DNA of 64,000 nucleotides from CAWUEZ02 sp963921355 (lineage in GTDB: Bacteria > Pseudomonadota > Alphaproteobacteria > Thalassobaculales > Thalassobaculaceae): assembly GCA_963921355.3 (NCBI GenBank), contig OZ001190.1, positions 1,178,001-1,242,000 of the forward strand, given 5' to 3'. The notes below the pieces were generated by a model. The model had not been told where the DNA came from. It was given only the letters and a program-made list of their open reading frames with translations, and ran no database searches. Positions 28,815-37,364 of the stretch are shown here, piece after piece; position 1 is the first letter of the stretch; the number at the start of each line of letters is the position of its first letter. Both the position numbers and the translations under genes were made by a program.

Positions 28815-29594
28815 TCAGGTGCGCAGCACCATCAGTTTCTTGATTTCGGCGATCGCCTTCGCCGGGTTCAGACCTTTGGGGCAGGTCTTGGTGCAGTTCA
28901 TGATGGTGTGGCACCGGTAGAGCCGGAACGGGTCCTCCAGCGCATCGAGGCGCTGACCGGTGTACTCGTCACGGCTGTCGGCGATCCAGCGATAGGCCTG
29001 CAGGAGCACCGCCGGGCCAAGATACCGGTCGCCGTTCCACCAGTAGCTCGGGCACGAGGTCGAGCAGCAGAAGCACAGGACGCATTCCCACAGGCCGTCG
29101 AGCTTGGCCCGCTCTTCGGGCGACTGCAGCCGCTCTTCGCTCGGCGGCGGCGGTGTGTCGGCCTGCAGCCAGGGCTGAACCGAGGCCAGCTGCGCATAGA
29201 GGGTCGACAGGTCCGGCACCAGGTCCTTGATCACCGGCATATGGGGCAGCGGATAGATGTACACATCGCCTTCCACCTCATCAATCGGCTTCAGGCAGGC
29301 AAGCGTGTTGGTTCCGTCGATGTTCATCGAACAGGACCCACAGATGCCCTCCCGGCAGGACCGCCGGAAGGTCAGGGTGGTGTCGACCTCGTTTTTGATC
29401 TTGATCAGCGCGTCCAGAACCATCGGCGCCACGTCGTCGAGGTCGATCTCATAGGTGTCGAGCCGCGGGTTCGCCCCTTTGTCCGGGTCGTAGCGGTAGA
29501 TTTTGAACTTCTTGATCCGCTTGGCGCCCTCCGGCGCCTTGTAGGTATCGCCGATCTTGACCTTGGAGTTGGCGGGCAGGGTGAACTCGGCCAT
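28815..29594 (-). CDS. sdhB: Succinate dehydrogenase iron-sulfur subunit
   Basis: Electron-transfer subunit of complex II, 259 residues. The [2Fe-2S] ligands are in CREGICGSCSMNIDGTNTLAC, and the [4Fe-4S] and [3Fe-4S] ligands in CVLCFCCSTSCPSYW and CHTIMNCTKTCPKGLNP. Start MAEFTLPANSKVKIGD is chosen over the longer frame at 29729 because the added Ser/Arg-rich residues are not conserved. Last gene of sdhCDAB, 94 bp after sdhA. Confidence 0.96.
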   Translation of the reverse strand: MAEFTLPANSKVKIGDTYKAPEGAKRIKKFKIYRYDPDKGANPRLDTYEIDLDDVAPMVLDALIKIKNEVDTTLTFRRSCREGICGSCSMNIDGTNTLACLKPIDEVEGDVYIYPLPHMPVIKDLVPDLSTLYAQLASVQPWLQADTPPPPSEERLQSPEERAKLDGLWECVLCFCCSTSCPSYWWNGDRYLGPAVLLQAYRWIADSRDEYTGQRLDALEDPFRLYRCHTIMNCTKTCPKGLNPAKAIAEIKKLMVLRT

Positions 29595-29688
29595 CGGTAA
29601 TCCTTCTTCGTCTCGCCGCCGGTGATGCGATGCAGGTGATTCGCAATTCGACGGCGCGATGCCTTGCGATGATCCGGATCGGAACGCG

Positions 29689-31482
29689 TCAGTAGACGCG
29701 GGCGACCGGCGGGATCGACTCGACCTCATTGGACAGGGTGTTCATGTGGACGTCGCGATAGGAGACGCGGTGCTCGTTCTTGTCGTTCAGCCACATCACC
29801 GTGTGCATCATCCAGTTCTCGTCGTCGCGGTCCGGATGGTCCTCGTGGGCGTGGGCGCCTCGGCTCTCCTCGCGCAATGATGCCGAGGTCAGCGTGACGA
29901 TGGCCTGGCCCATCAGGTTGTCGAGTTCGAGGGTTTCCACCAGATCGGTGTTCCAGATCAGCGACCGGTCGTTCAGACCGACCTCCCCGAAGCTGCCGGC
30001 GACGTCGTGGATCTTTTTGATCCCGTCGTCCATCAGCTCGGTGGTGCGGAACACCGCCGCATGGGTCTGCATGGCCCGCTGCATGTCCAGGCGCACCTGT
30101 CCCGACTTCAGATCGCCCTTGGCGTGGCGCACCTTGTCGAGGCGGGCGATCGCGTTCTCGCCGGCACCGGCCGCCACGGGCTTGTGGCCTTCGCCCGGCT
30201 TGACCGTCTCGGCGGCGCGGTGGGCTGCCGCCCGGCCGAACACGACGATGTCCAGCAGCGAGTTGGTGCCCAGCCGGTTGGCGCCGTGCACCGAGACACA
30301 GGCCGCCTCGCCGATCGCCATCAGCCCCGGGACCACCCGATCTGGGTTCTCGGCACTCGGGTTCAGCACCTCGCCGTGATAGTTGGTCGGGATGCCGCCC
30401 ATGTTGTAGTGCACCGTCGGCAACACCGGGATCGGCTCCTTGGTGACGTCGGAGCCGGCGAAGATCTTTGCGGTTTCCGAGATTCCCGGCAGGCGCTGGT
30501 GCAGCACGTCCGGATCCAGGTGCTCCAGGTGCAGCATGATGTGGTCGTTGTCCGGTCCCACCCCGCGCCCTTCGTTGATCTCGATGGTCATCGCCCGGCT
30601 CACCACATCGCGGGACGCCAGGTCCTTGGCCGTCGGGGCGTAACGCTCCATGAAGCGCTCACCCTCGGAGTTGGTGAGATAGCCGCCCTCGCCGCGCGCG
30701 CCCTCGGTGATCAGGCAGCCGGAGCCGTAGATCCCCGTCGGGTGGAACTGCACGAATTCCATGTCCTGCAGCGGCAGGCCCGCCCGCAGCACCATGGCGT
30801 TGCCGTCACCGGTGCAGGTATGGGCCGAGGTGCAGGAGAAGTAGGCGCGTCCATAGCCACCGGTCGCCAGCACCGTCTGGTGTGCCCGGAAGCGGTGGAT
30901 CGTGCCGTCTTCGAGGTTCAGCGCCATGACGCCGACACACTCGCCTTCCTCGCTCATGATCAGGTCAAGGGCAAAGTACTCGACGAAGAACTCGGCGTTG
31001 TTGCGCAGCGACTGCTGGTAGAGCGTGTGCAGGATGGCATGGCCGGTCCGGTCGGCTGCCGCGCAGGCACGCTTGGCCATCGACTTGCCGTGGTTCAGCG
31101 TGTGACCCCCGAACGGACGCTGGTAGATCTTGCCCTCTTCCGTGCGCGAGAACGGCACGCCGAAATGCTCAAGCTCGATGACGGCCGGGATCGCGTTGCG
31201 GCACATGTACTCGATGGCGTCCTGGTCGCCGAGCCAGTCTGAGCCCTTGACCGTGTCGTACATGTGGAAGCGCCAGTTGTCGCCTTCGCCCATGTTGTCG
31301 AGGGCAGCGCCGATGCCGCCCTGCGCCGCCACCGTGTGACTGCGGGTCGGGAACACCTTGGTGATGCATGCGGTCTTGAGACCTTCGAGGGTCATCCCAA
31401 GGGTGGCCCGAAGTCCAGCACCGCCGGCGCCGACGACGACGACGTCATATTCGTGGTCGATGACCTTGTAGGACTCCAACAT
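29689..31482 (-). CDS. sdhA: Succinate dehydrogenase flavoprotein subunit
   Basis: Catalytic FAD subunit of complex II, 597 residues. It contains VVVVGAGGAGLRATLG (FAD binding), RSHTVAAQGGIGAALDN with the flavinylation His in the SHTVAAQGG motif, HPTGIYGSGCLITEGARGEGG and CVSVHGANRLGTNSLLD. The ATG at 31482 lies just after sdhD. A longer frame to 31797 only reads through sdhD in another frame. Confidence 0.97.
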   Translation of the reverse strand: MLESYKVIDHEYDVVVVGAGGAGLRATLGMTLEGLKTACITKVFPTRSHTVAAQGGIGAALDNMGEGDNWRFHMYDTVKGSDWLGDQDAIEYMCRNAIPAVIELEHFGVPFSRTEEGKIYQRPFGGHTLNHGKSMAKRACAAADRTGHAILHTLYQQSLRNNAEFFVEYFALDLIMSEEGECVGVMALNLEDGTIHRFRAHQTVLATGGYGRAYFSCTSAHTCTGDGNAMVLRAGLPLQDMEFVQFHPTGIYGSGCLITEGARGEGGYLTNSEGERFMERYAPTAKDLASRDVVSRAMTIEINEGRGVGPDNDHIMLHLEHLDPDVLHQRLPGISETAKIFAGSDVTKEPIPVLPTVHYNMGGIPTNYHGEVLNPSAENPDRVVPGLMAIGEAACVSVHGANRLGTNSLLDIVVFGRAAAHRAAETVKPGEGHKPVAAGAGENAIARLDKVRHAKGDLKSGQVRLDMQRAMQTHAAVFRTTELMDDGIKKIHDVAGSFGEVGLNDRSLIWNTDLVETLELDNLMGQAIVTLTSASLREESRGAHAHEDHPDRDDENWMMHTVMWLNDKNEHRVSYRDVHMNTLSNEVESIPPVARVY

Positions 31483-31484
31483 CC

Positions 31485-31874
31485 TCAGCCTCCGAAGGCG
31501 ATTTTGAGTACGGCAAAAGCGCCGGCGACACCCAGAATGATCGCGGCGAACTTGGTCGCGATCACAGCCGCCAGCTTGACCCCCTCGTTGTGGAGATAAT
31601 CCTCCAACACGACCTGGATCCCCAACTGGGCGTGATAAAAGGTCGCAACAATCAGCAGCAGCAGCGTCACGGCGACGCTGGGCGATCCGATCCAGGCCTG
31701 CGCGGCGGCGTGGTCCATTCCCGCCAGCCCCGCGACCGACACCACAAACCACAGGACCAGCGGTACCAGGGCGATTGCGGTGACACGCTGCATCCACCAG
31801 TGCTGAACGCCTTCCTTGGCGGATCCCAGGTGGCGGACGCGGCCCAGGGTCGAGCGCATCGATTTATCGGCCAT
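31485..31874 (-). CDS. sdhD: Succinate dehydrogenase membrane anchor subunit
   Basis: Hydrophobic anchor subunit, about 129 residues with three transmembrane helices. It carries HWWMQRVTAIALVPLVLW and the haem/quinone-side HAQLGIQVVLEDY motif. The ATG at 31874 has GGAGGAG at good spacing; an in-frame GTG at 31895 overlaps the sdhC stop and is less likely. It ends three bases before the sdhA start. Confidence 0.9.
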   Translation of the reverse strand: MADKSMRSTLGRVRHLGSAKEGVQHWWMQRVTAIALVPLVLWFVVSVAGLAGMDHAAAQAWIGSPSVAVTLLLLIVATFYHAQLGIQVVLEDYLHNEGVKLAAVIATKFAAIILGVAGAFAVLKIAFGG

Positions 31875-31891
31875 GATCCGGTCTCCTCCGC

Positions 31892-32278
31892 TCACAGGGC
31901 CGCGAGGGCGATGGCCCAGGCGATCACGGTCAGAACGACGGACCCGGCGACGGTCACCCAGCCGGACTTATAGACGGTCTCCAGCTCGAAACCGTATCCG
32001 GCATCCCAGAACAGGTGCCGGATGCCGTTGCAGAGGTGATACATGAGCGCATAGGTGAAGCCGAACAGCACCAGGTACCCGAACCAGGACCCCATGAAGC
32101 CCTGAACGGTGGCGAACGCCTCCGGACCGGCGGCGGCGGCGAACAGCCACCAGACCAGCAGAACCGTGCCGGCCGCGAGTGCCACGCCGGTCGCCCGGTG
32201 TGTAATCGACAGCACGCTCGTGAGTTGCGGCTTGTAAACCTGGAGATGTGGCGACAACGGCCGATTTGAAGCGCTCAT
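31892..32278 (-). CDS. sdhC: Succinate dehydrogenase cytochrome b556 subunit
   Basis: Haem- and quinone-binding membrane subunit, 128 residues with three helices. The family signature RPLSPHLQVYKPQLTSVLSITHRATGVAL at the N-terminus and LMYHLCNGIRHLFWD (haem ligand His in the HxxNGxRH motif) are clear. The start MSASNRPLSPHL at 32278 removes a long Pro/Arg-rich N-terminal extension that is open in frame. First gene of the sdhCDAB operon. Confidence 0.93.
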   Translation of the reverse strand: MSASNRPLSPHLQVYKPQLTSVLSITHRATGVALAAGTVLLVWWLFAAAAGPEAFATVQGFMGSWFGYLVLFGFTYALMYHLCNGIRHLFWDAGYGFELETVYKSGWVTVAGSVVLTVIAWAIALAAL

Positions 32279-32520
32279 CCTTCCCCCTGATGGAGCTTGC
32301 CCCGATGGGCCTTGACCGGGCGTCCCCTCGGGAAGCGGCAGCCCAGCGCCGCACCCGTGAGGCCGGTGCCGGCCACGTTCGGGGTGTCTTATAGACCATC
32401 GACCGCCGCTCTCAAAGTCGACTTGCGGAGCTTTCCGCCCGAGCATCGGTTGAACCCGGCCGACCGGCCGGCGCCCCGCATCAGGGTCGCCCCTCGCAAA
32501 TCCCTCCGGCGATCCTCCTG

Positions 32521-32690
32521 AGTCCAAAAGAGAATCCCATTCCTTATTCCCAACTTGTCTTGTGGAAAACTTAGTGGATAAGTTGAGAATGAAATGTGAC
32601 TATAAAGAAACCGACTAACTGGCGAGAAAATATTGAGTAATGGCGGGTTTTTTGTATTGCGACCCCCAAGAAACGGTGACACGATTTGAC
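32521..32690. promoter_or_regulatory. AT-rich island with two DnaA-box-like nonamers
   Basis: The most AT-rich stretch of the window. It contains TTTTCCACA (minus strand, 32561-32569) and TTATCCACT (minus strand, 32573-32581), each one mismatch from TTATCCACA and in the same orientation. The simplest role is the sdhC promoter, about 250-400 bp upstream of the sdhC start. Confidence 0.35.
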
Positions 32691-33167
32691 CATCGCGCGG
32701 GGCTTCAAGAGACACACGCCCTTCGGCAAGCCGGGTTCTCCCGGCGGCACGGAAGGCAAGGTCGCGAGAGGCCCGGTCCGTTCCGAAGGGGTCCGGTGAC
32801 GGGTCCCATCGGGTTCCGTTGACGCTCTTGCGTGGTTCGGGTGGTGGCCCTTCGGGGTTGTCGCTCATGCGGAGGTCTCCGCTTCGCAAGCGTTCCGTCT
32901 CTCCGGGCCAAGGGGAGGGCGGGGCGCCGAACCGCCGGGTGAGCGACCGTCCCAACGGAGTCGGACCGGCGGCGGGTTGAGCGGTCGGGATGTCGGCGGA
33001 GTCCGTGCCAAGACAATCGCTCATGGCAGTCTCGGCGGCCCCCGCCCCCGCGTGATTTTACTTTCCCTGATCCCGATCGTAGCCATCCTGATCACCCGTC
33101 GGGGACTGGCTAGGGTTTTGAAACTCCGACATTCCTTGCGAAACTACTGGGCAGATGGGGCGCGGCT

Positions 33168-33470
33168 GGCGATTCCATCTGAGGCGGATCTGATCTAGAT
33201 CGGATCATGATGTTTGGGAACCATTCTGATTCCCCACATATCATGTGAATCCGATCTGAATCATAGGGTTAGAGCAGATTCACCGGTCAGATGGATCGCC
33301 AAGGGCGATCCCATATGACGCGGATCTGATCTAGATCGGATCATGATGTTTGGGAACCATTCTGGTTCCCCACATATCATGTGAATCCGATCTGAATCAT
33401 AGGGTTAGAGCAGATTCACCGGTCAGATGGATCGCCAAGGGCGATTCCATATGACGCGGATCTGCTCTAG
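33168..33470. repeat. 136-bp tandem direct repeat, two full units plus partial ends
   Basis: Unit boundaries at 33184, 33320 and 33456 repeat GCGGATCTGATCTAGATCGG with a period of 136 bp; the third start is truncated to GCGGATCTGCTCTAG. Each unit holds two imperfect palindromes. One has GATCGGAT...ATCCGATC arms. The other runs from AGAGCAGATTCACCG to GGATCTGCTCT around GGATCGCC/GGCGATCC. The units differ at only a few positions. The array ends about 40 bp before the pentapeptide-repeat gene. Confidence 0.85.
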
Positions 33471-33510
33471 GCTCGCCTTCAATCACCGGCGCAACCCGTC
33501 CGAGGCCAGC

Positions 33511-34002
33511 ATGCTGCGCACCGCAGTGCTTCTCATGTTCCTGCTCGTTCCTCTGGATGCGGCCCGGGCGGCCTGCACCGATCCGCCCGGCCCCGGCGTC
33601 GACTGGCGACGCTGCAGCTTCGATCGGGTGCAGCTGGAGCGCATCGACCTGACCGGCGGCAATCTGAACGACGCCAGTCTCAACCGCGCGCAGTTGGCCG
33701 GCTCGGTGTTCGATAAGGTCGAGGCCGGCCGGGCCCGGTTCATCGGTGCGGACCTGCGCAATACGAGCTTTCAGCGCGCGCGGCTGAAGTTCGCCGACTT
33801 CAGTCAGGCTGACCTTGAGGGCGCTTCCCTGGAAGGCGCGGATCTGGTCGATGCGCGCATGGTGTCGGCGAACCTGAGGGGCGCCAACCTGACCGGGGCG
33901 CGGGTGCGCGACGCCGATTTCTTCCGGGCGTACCTCTCAGGGGCGACCTGGATCGACGGCAAGCGTGTCTGCGCCGAGGGGTCGATCACGTTCTGCCGCT
34001 AG
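33511..34002 (+). CDS. Secreted pentapeptide-repeat protein
   Basis: A 163-residue protein with a signal peptide (MLRTAVLLMFLLVPLDAARA, cleavage before ACTD) and about 17-20 pentapeptide repeats (pattern A(D/N)LxG, e.g. ADLEGASLEGADL) that fold as a right-handed quadrilateral beta-helix. Two cysteines near the mature N-terminus and two near the C-terminus (VCAEG, FCR) may form disulfides. The ATG at 33511 is used because the alternative at 33427 would place the first codons inside the tandem repeat. Function unknown. Confidence 0.75.
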   Translation: MLRTAVLLMFLLVPLDAARAACTDPPGPGVDWRRCSFDRVQLERIDLTGGNLNDASLNRAQLAGSVFDKVEAGRARFIGADLRNTSFQRARLKFADFSQADLEGASLEGADLVDARMVSANLRGANLTGARVRDADFFRAYLSGATWIDGKRVCAEGSITFCR

Positions 34003-34010
34003 CTGTCCCT

Positions 34011-34128
34011 CGCCCTTCGACGCGGGCCTGGCGGCCTTGTTCAGGACGAGGTCCTCCTCTTCAGCCTCGTCCTGAGCAGCCCCGGATTACCCCGGATTAA
34101 ATCCGGGGCCGGGGCGTGTCGAAGGGCG
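34011..34128. terminator. Nested palindromic element between convergent genes
   Basis: Outer stem CGCCCTTCGA (34011-34020) / TCGAAGGGCG (34119-34128). Inside it are CAGGACGAGG (34042-34051) / CCTCGTCCTG (34065-34074) and CCCCGGATT (34090-34098) / AATCCGGGG (34100-34108). The location between the pentapeptide gene and the convergent lyase gene suits a bidirectional terminator, but the multi-stem structure also looks like a mobile or repeated intergenic element. Confidence 0.55.
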
Positions 34129-34131
34129 TCG

Positions 34132-35019
34132 CTATTCGGTGGCCCCCGCCTCCAATGCGGCGATCTGATCGGCGAGCGCGATCAGGCGGCCGGCTTCGGC
34201 CACGTGCAGGGCCTCGACCAGCTTGCCGTCGACCTGCAGGACGCCTTTCCCCTCCGCCAATGCGGCAGCGTGGGCGGTGGTGATCTTGCGGGCCCAGGCG
34301 AGGGCGTCGGCATCGGGGGCGAAGGCGGCGTTGGCGGTGGCGATCGTCTTCGGATGAATCAGCGTCTTGCCGTCAAAGCCGAGTTCGACCCCCTGGCGGC
34401 AGCTCGCGGCGAACCCGTCCGCATCGTCGAGGTCGAGATGGACCCCGTCGAGAATGGCCAGCCCATGGGCCCGGGCCGCGAGCAGGCAGAGGCCGATGGC
34501 CGTGATCATCGGCAGCCGGTCTGGGGTGTGCAGGCAATGCAGATCCTTGGCGAGATCGGACGTGCCGAGGAGAAACCCGGCAAGCCGCGGGGTGGCGGCG
34601 GCGATGTCCGTTGCCGCCAACACCCCCCGTGGCGTCTCCAACATGCACCACAGTGCCGGGATTTCACCGGTCTCCTGGGCGAGCATGAGGGCCTCGGCAC
34701 GGCGCACGGCGTCACCGCTCTCGACTTTGGAGAGCACGACCCCGTCCACCGGCAGGCCCGCGGCGAACACCAGATCATCGTGACCCCAGGGCGTATCGAG
34801 GCCGTTGACCCGGAGCAGGATCTCCCGGCCGCCATAACCGCCTTCGGCAAGGGCGGCGGCGATCGCGGTGCGGGCCCCGGCCTTGGCGTCCGGCGCGACC
34901 GCATCCTCAAGATCCATGACGATGGCATCACAGGCGAGCGTCCGACCCTTGGCAAGCGCGCGCGGGTTCGAACCCGGCATGTACAGAACGGATCGTCGGG
35001 GACGGGGAAGCGCGGGCAT
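34132..35019 (-). CDS. HpcH/HpaI aldolase / CitE-like lyase
   Basis: TIM-barrel acyl-CoA lyase-like protein of 295 residues. It shows RSVLYMPGSNPRALAKG, the metal-binding acidic patch DAIVMDLEDAV, LRVNGLDT, a catalytic Glu in WCMLETPRG, and GFDGKTLIHPKTI. The family includes the beta subunit of citrate lyase, malyl-CoA/beta-methylmalyl-CoA lyases and related enzymes; the sequence fits the stand-alone CitE-like group. No other citrate-lyase or glyoxylate gene is adjacent, so the substrate is open. Confidence 0.82.
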   Translation of the reverse strand: MPALPRPRRSVLYMPGSNPRALAKGRTLACDAIVMDLEDAVAPDAKAGARTAIAAALAEGGYGGREILLRVNGLDTPWGHDDLVFAAGLPVDGVVLSKVESGDAVRRAEALMLAQETGEIPALWCMLETPRGVLAATDIAAATPRLAGFLLGTSDLAKDLHCLHTPDRLPMITAIGLCLLAARAHGLAILDGVHLDLDDADGFAASCRQGVELGFDGKTLIHPKTIATANAAFAPDADALAWARKITTAHAAALAEGKGVLQVDGKLVEALHVAEAGRLIALADQIAALEAGATE

Positions 35020-35142
35020 GAGCGATCTCTTGGCAGCGGTGACCGGCAGAGACTATCCGCCTCCCGCGGCGCCGCCAACGCCTGCTCCGGCGATGGTCAG
35101 AAGGGGCCTGACGCGACCGCGCGAACCGGCTATCAGAGACCC

Positions 35143-35982
35143 ATGTCGATCCTCGCCCTGTCCTCCTCAGTCGCCGTCGGCCACGTCGGGAACTCCGCGG
35201 CGGTGCCGACCTTGGAACGCCGCGGCCACGATGTCTGGCGCGTCGACACCGTCGCCTTTTCGAACCACCCGGGCCACCACAAGTTCTCGGGCCGGGTGTT
35301 CGAGGGCCATGAGGTCGCGGAGGTGTTTCGGGGGGTCGAGCGCCACACCGGCTGGCAGGGCCTCGAGGGCGTCTATTCGGGATATCTCGGTGAAGCGGAC
35401 ACCGGCCGCGCCCTGGAACGCGTGCTGAACGGCATCGAGACCGCCAGTCCGGATGTGGTCTACCTGTGCGATCCGGTGATCGGCGACCACGGCCGCGTGT
35501 TCGTGCGCCAGGGGATCGAGAACGTCTTTCGCGACCATCTCGTACCGCGCGCGACCATCATCACGCCGAACGCATTCGAACTGGCGTTGCTGTCCGGACA
35601 CCGCGTGGAAACCGTTCAGGACGCCCATGACGCCGCCGTGACGCTGCTGGAGTGGGGGCCTCAGGTCGTGGTCGCGACGGGTGTGCCGGATGGTGACCAT
35701 CTGGCGGTGATCGCCGTGACCGCCGAGGAGAACCTGATCGCCCGCTCGCCCTGGCACGACCGGCCGTTCTTCGGCACCGGCGATCTGTTCGCGGCTCTGT
35801 TCCTGTCGCATTTTCTGGAACACCGCTCGGCCCGGGTGGCACTGGCGCGCAGCGTTGCGGGCCTGGAGGTCGCAACCGCGGCGACCGTCGGCGCCGGGAC
35901 TCTCGACCTGGCGCTGATCGCCAACCTCGATGCTATCGTGGCGGCGCCGTCTTCGGCGGTCGACGACATCGGATCCGGCTGA
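35143..35982 (+). CDS. pdxY: Pyridoxal kinase PdxY
   Basis: Salvage kinase that makes pyridoxal 5'-phosphate, 279 residues. The ribokinase-fold start MSILALSSSVAVGHVGNSAA is followed by the substrate loop, YLCDPVIGDHGRVFV (ATP/Mg region), TPNAFELALLSG and FGTGDLFAALFLSH with the catalytic GTGD. The long frame upstream to 34204 only reads antisense to the lyase gene and is ignored. It diverges from the lyase gene and converges on asd. Confidence 0.9.
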   Translation: MSILALSSSVAVGHVGNSAAVPTLERRGHDVWRVDTVAFSNHPGHHKFSGRVFEGHEVAEVFRGVERHTGWQGLEGVYSGYLGEADTGRALERVLNGIETASPDVVYLCDPVIGDHGRVFVRQGIENVFRDHLVPRATIITPNAFELALLSGHRVETVQDAHDAAVTLLEWGPQVVVATGVPDGDHLAVIAVTAEENLIARSPWHDRPFFGTGDLFAALFLSHFLEHRSARVALARSVAGLEVATAATVGAGTLDLALIANLDAIVAAPSSAVDDIGSG

Positions 35983-36004
35983 GCGCCGCAGCCTGAAAAC
36001 CGAC

Positions 36005-36029
36005 GGCCGGCACCCATCAGGTGCTGGCC
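36005..36029. terminator. Hairpin between convergent pdxY and asd
   Basis: GGCCGGCACC / GGTGCTGGCC with a 5-base loop and one G-T pair, 22 bp after pdxY and 38 bp after asd in the opposite direction. No long T-tract on either side. Confidence 0.4.
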
Positions 36030-36067
36030 GCGGTGTTTCAGGTATCGGGTATCCGGGGAGGTCCGGG

Positions 36068-37093
36068 TCAGGCCGCCTTCTGCAGATGATTGGCGACCAG
36101 TTCCTCGGCGATCTGAACCGCGTTGAGGGCAGCACCCTTGCGCAGGTTGTCGCTGACACACCAGAACACCAGGCCGTTCTTCACGCTCGGGTCGACCCGC
36201 ATCCGGCTGACATAGACCTGGTCCTCGCCGGCGCTCTCGACCGGCGTGACATAGCCTTCGTCGGCACGATGATCGATGATCACCAGGCCTGGAAAACCCT
36301 GCATCGCCTCGCGCGCCGATGTCTCGTCGATCGGCTTGCGGGTTTCGATGAACACCGCCTCCGAGTGGCCGATGAACACCGGCACGCGGACGCAATGGGC
36401 GACCAGTTCGATGTCCGGGTCGAGGATCTTGCGGGTCTCCGCCCGCATCTTCCATTCCTCCTTCGTGAAGCCGTCATCCATGAAGGAATCGATGTGCGGG
36501 ATCACGTTGAAGGCGATCTGCTTGGTGAAGTTCTCCCGTTCGACCGGATCGTTCACGTAGACCGACCGGGTCTGGTTGAACAGCTCGTCCATGCCCTGCT
36601 TCCCGGCGCCCGAGACCGATTGGTAGGTCGAGACCACGACCCGCTTGAGGCCGAACGTGTCGTGCAGCGGCTTCAGCGCGACCACGAGCTGCGCGGTCGA
36701 GCAGTTCGGGTTGGCGATGATGTTCTTCTTGCCGTAGCGGGCAAGCGCCGGGGCATTGACCTCCGGCACGATCAGCGGCACGTCCGGGTCCATCCGGAAC
36801 GCCGAGCTGTTGTCGATGACGATGCAGCCCGCGGCCCCGGCTTTCGGCGCGAACTCGCGCGAGACGTCCCCACCGGCCGAGAACAGCGCGATGTCGACTG
36901 TCGAGAAGTCGAAGCTCGCCAGGTCCTGGACGGTCAGGACGTCGTCCTCGCCGTAGGAAACTTCCTTTCCCACCGATCGGCTGGAGGCGAGCGCGATGAC
37001 CTCGTCGGCCGGGAACTCGCGTTCCGCCAGCGTGGTCAGCATCTCGCGTCCTACGGCACCGGTGGCGCCGACGACGGCAACTCTGTAGCCCAT
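36068..37093 (-). CDS. asd: Aspartate-semialdehyde dehydrogenase
   Basis: NADPH-dependent enzyme making aspartate semialdehyde for lysine, threonine, methionine and diaminopimelate synthesis, 341 residues. It has VAVVGATGAVGREML, the nucleophile Cys in NPNCSTAQLV, the NADP region SAGG, and the catalytic His in RVPVFIGHSEAVF. It lies downstream of leuB, a common order in this class; the 271-bp gap suggests its own promoter. Confidence 0.95.
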   Translation of the reverse strand: MGYRVAVVGATGAVGREMLTTLAEREFPADEVIALASSRSVGKEVSYGEDDVLTVQDLASFDFSTVDIALFSAGGDVSREFAPKAGAAGCIVIDNSSAFRMDPDVPLIVPEVNAPALARYGKKNIIANPNCSTAQLVVALKPLHDTFGLKRVVVSTYQSVSGAGKQGMDELFNQTRSVYVNDPVERENFTKQIAFNVIPHIDSFMDDGFTKEEWKMRAETRKILDPDIELVAHCVRVPVFIGHSEAVFIETRKPIDETSAREAMQGFPGLVIIDHRADEGYVTPVESAGEDQVYVSRMRVDPSVKNGLVFWCVSDNLRKGAALNAVQIAEELVANHLQKAA

Positions 37094-37187
37094 GTTCCTG
37101 CTCCTTTCGCGACAGACGCGACAGCCGGCCGGGGTTTACGCCCCCCGGACCTGCATCGCAAGTACGCAAACGGAAGGGCGCCGTGCC

Positions 37188-37295
37188 TCAGCCGGTGGTC
37201 TTGGTGGTGGTTTTCGGGGTGGCGAACGCGATCGCTGCGCCGTCCACTGGGACGGCGGCCGGATCGAAACCGACAGATGTCTGCATCGCGTTCAT
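37188..37295 (-). CDS. Possible 35-residue small protein
   Basis: A short frame between leuB and asd (MNAMQTSVGF at its start, a Thr/Lys-rich TPKTTTKTTG tail) on the same strand as both. No clear RBS and no recognised family. It may simply be part of the asd leader. Confidence 0.2.
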   Translation of the reverse strand: MNAMQTSVGFDPAAVPVDGAAIAFATPKTTTKTTG

Positions 37296-37364
37296 GGCGC
37301 CGATATAGTCAATCCGGACCGGATTGGGAAGGGGCTTTGCGGCCTGCTCCCAATCCGCTCCCGA

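Larger units (their letters stand above)
32279..33510. other. 1.2-kb gene-poor region between sdhC and the pentapeptide gene
   Basis: It holds the likely sdh promoter (AT-rich island at about 32520-32690), a GC-rich stretch with several short hairpins (about 32690-33020) and the 136-bp tandem repeats (33168-33470). A minus-strand frame (32389-32868, MSDNPEGPPPEPRKSV at its start, GGAG upstream) is open for 160 codons. Its third-codon GC is weak compared with neighbouring genes and it runs through the AT-rich island, so it is not called as a gene. No tRNA or tmRNA-like structure was recognised. Confidence 0.6.

Noticed and set aside
32389..32868. A 160-codon minus-strand frame upstream of sdhC
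   Set aside because: It has a GGAG upstream, but third-position GC is low and it runs through the AT-rich island. Kept as a possibility in the region entry, not as a gene.
32977..33198. A 73-codon plus-strand frame with a hydrophobic stretch
   Set aside because: It ends inside the tandem repeat, has no RBS and its composition is unlike the neighbouring genes.
33168..33470. CRISPR array
   Set aside because: The repeat unit is 136 bp with no short repeat plus unique spacers, and no cas gene is present.
34963..34977. tRNA T-loop-like sequence CGGGTTCGAACCCGG
   Set aside because: It lies inside the coding region for the conserved MPGSNPRALA block of the lyase and has no matching acceptor, D or anticodon arms.
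34204..35142. Upstream extension of the pdxY frame
   Set aside because: It reads antisense to the HpcH/HpaI lyase gene; pdxY begins with its conserved MSILALSSSVA at 35143.
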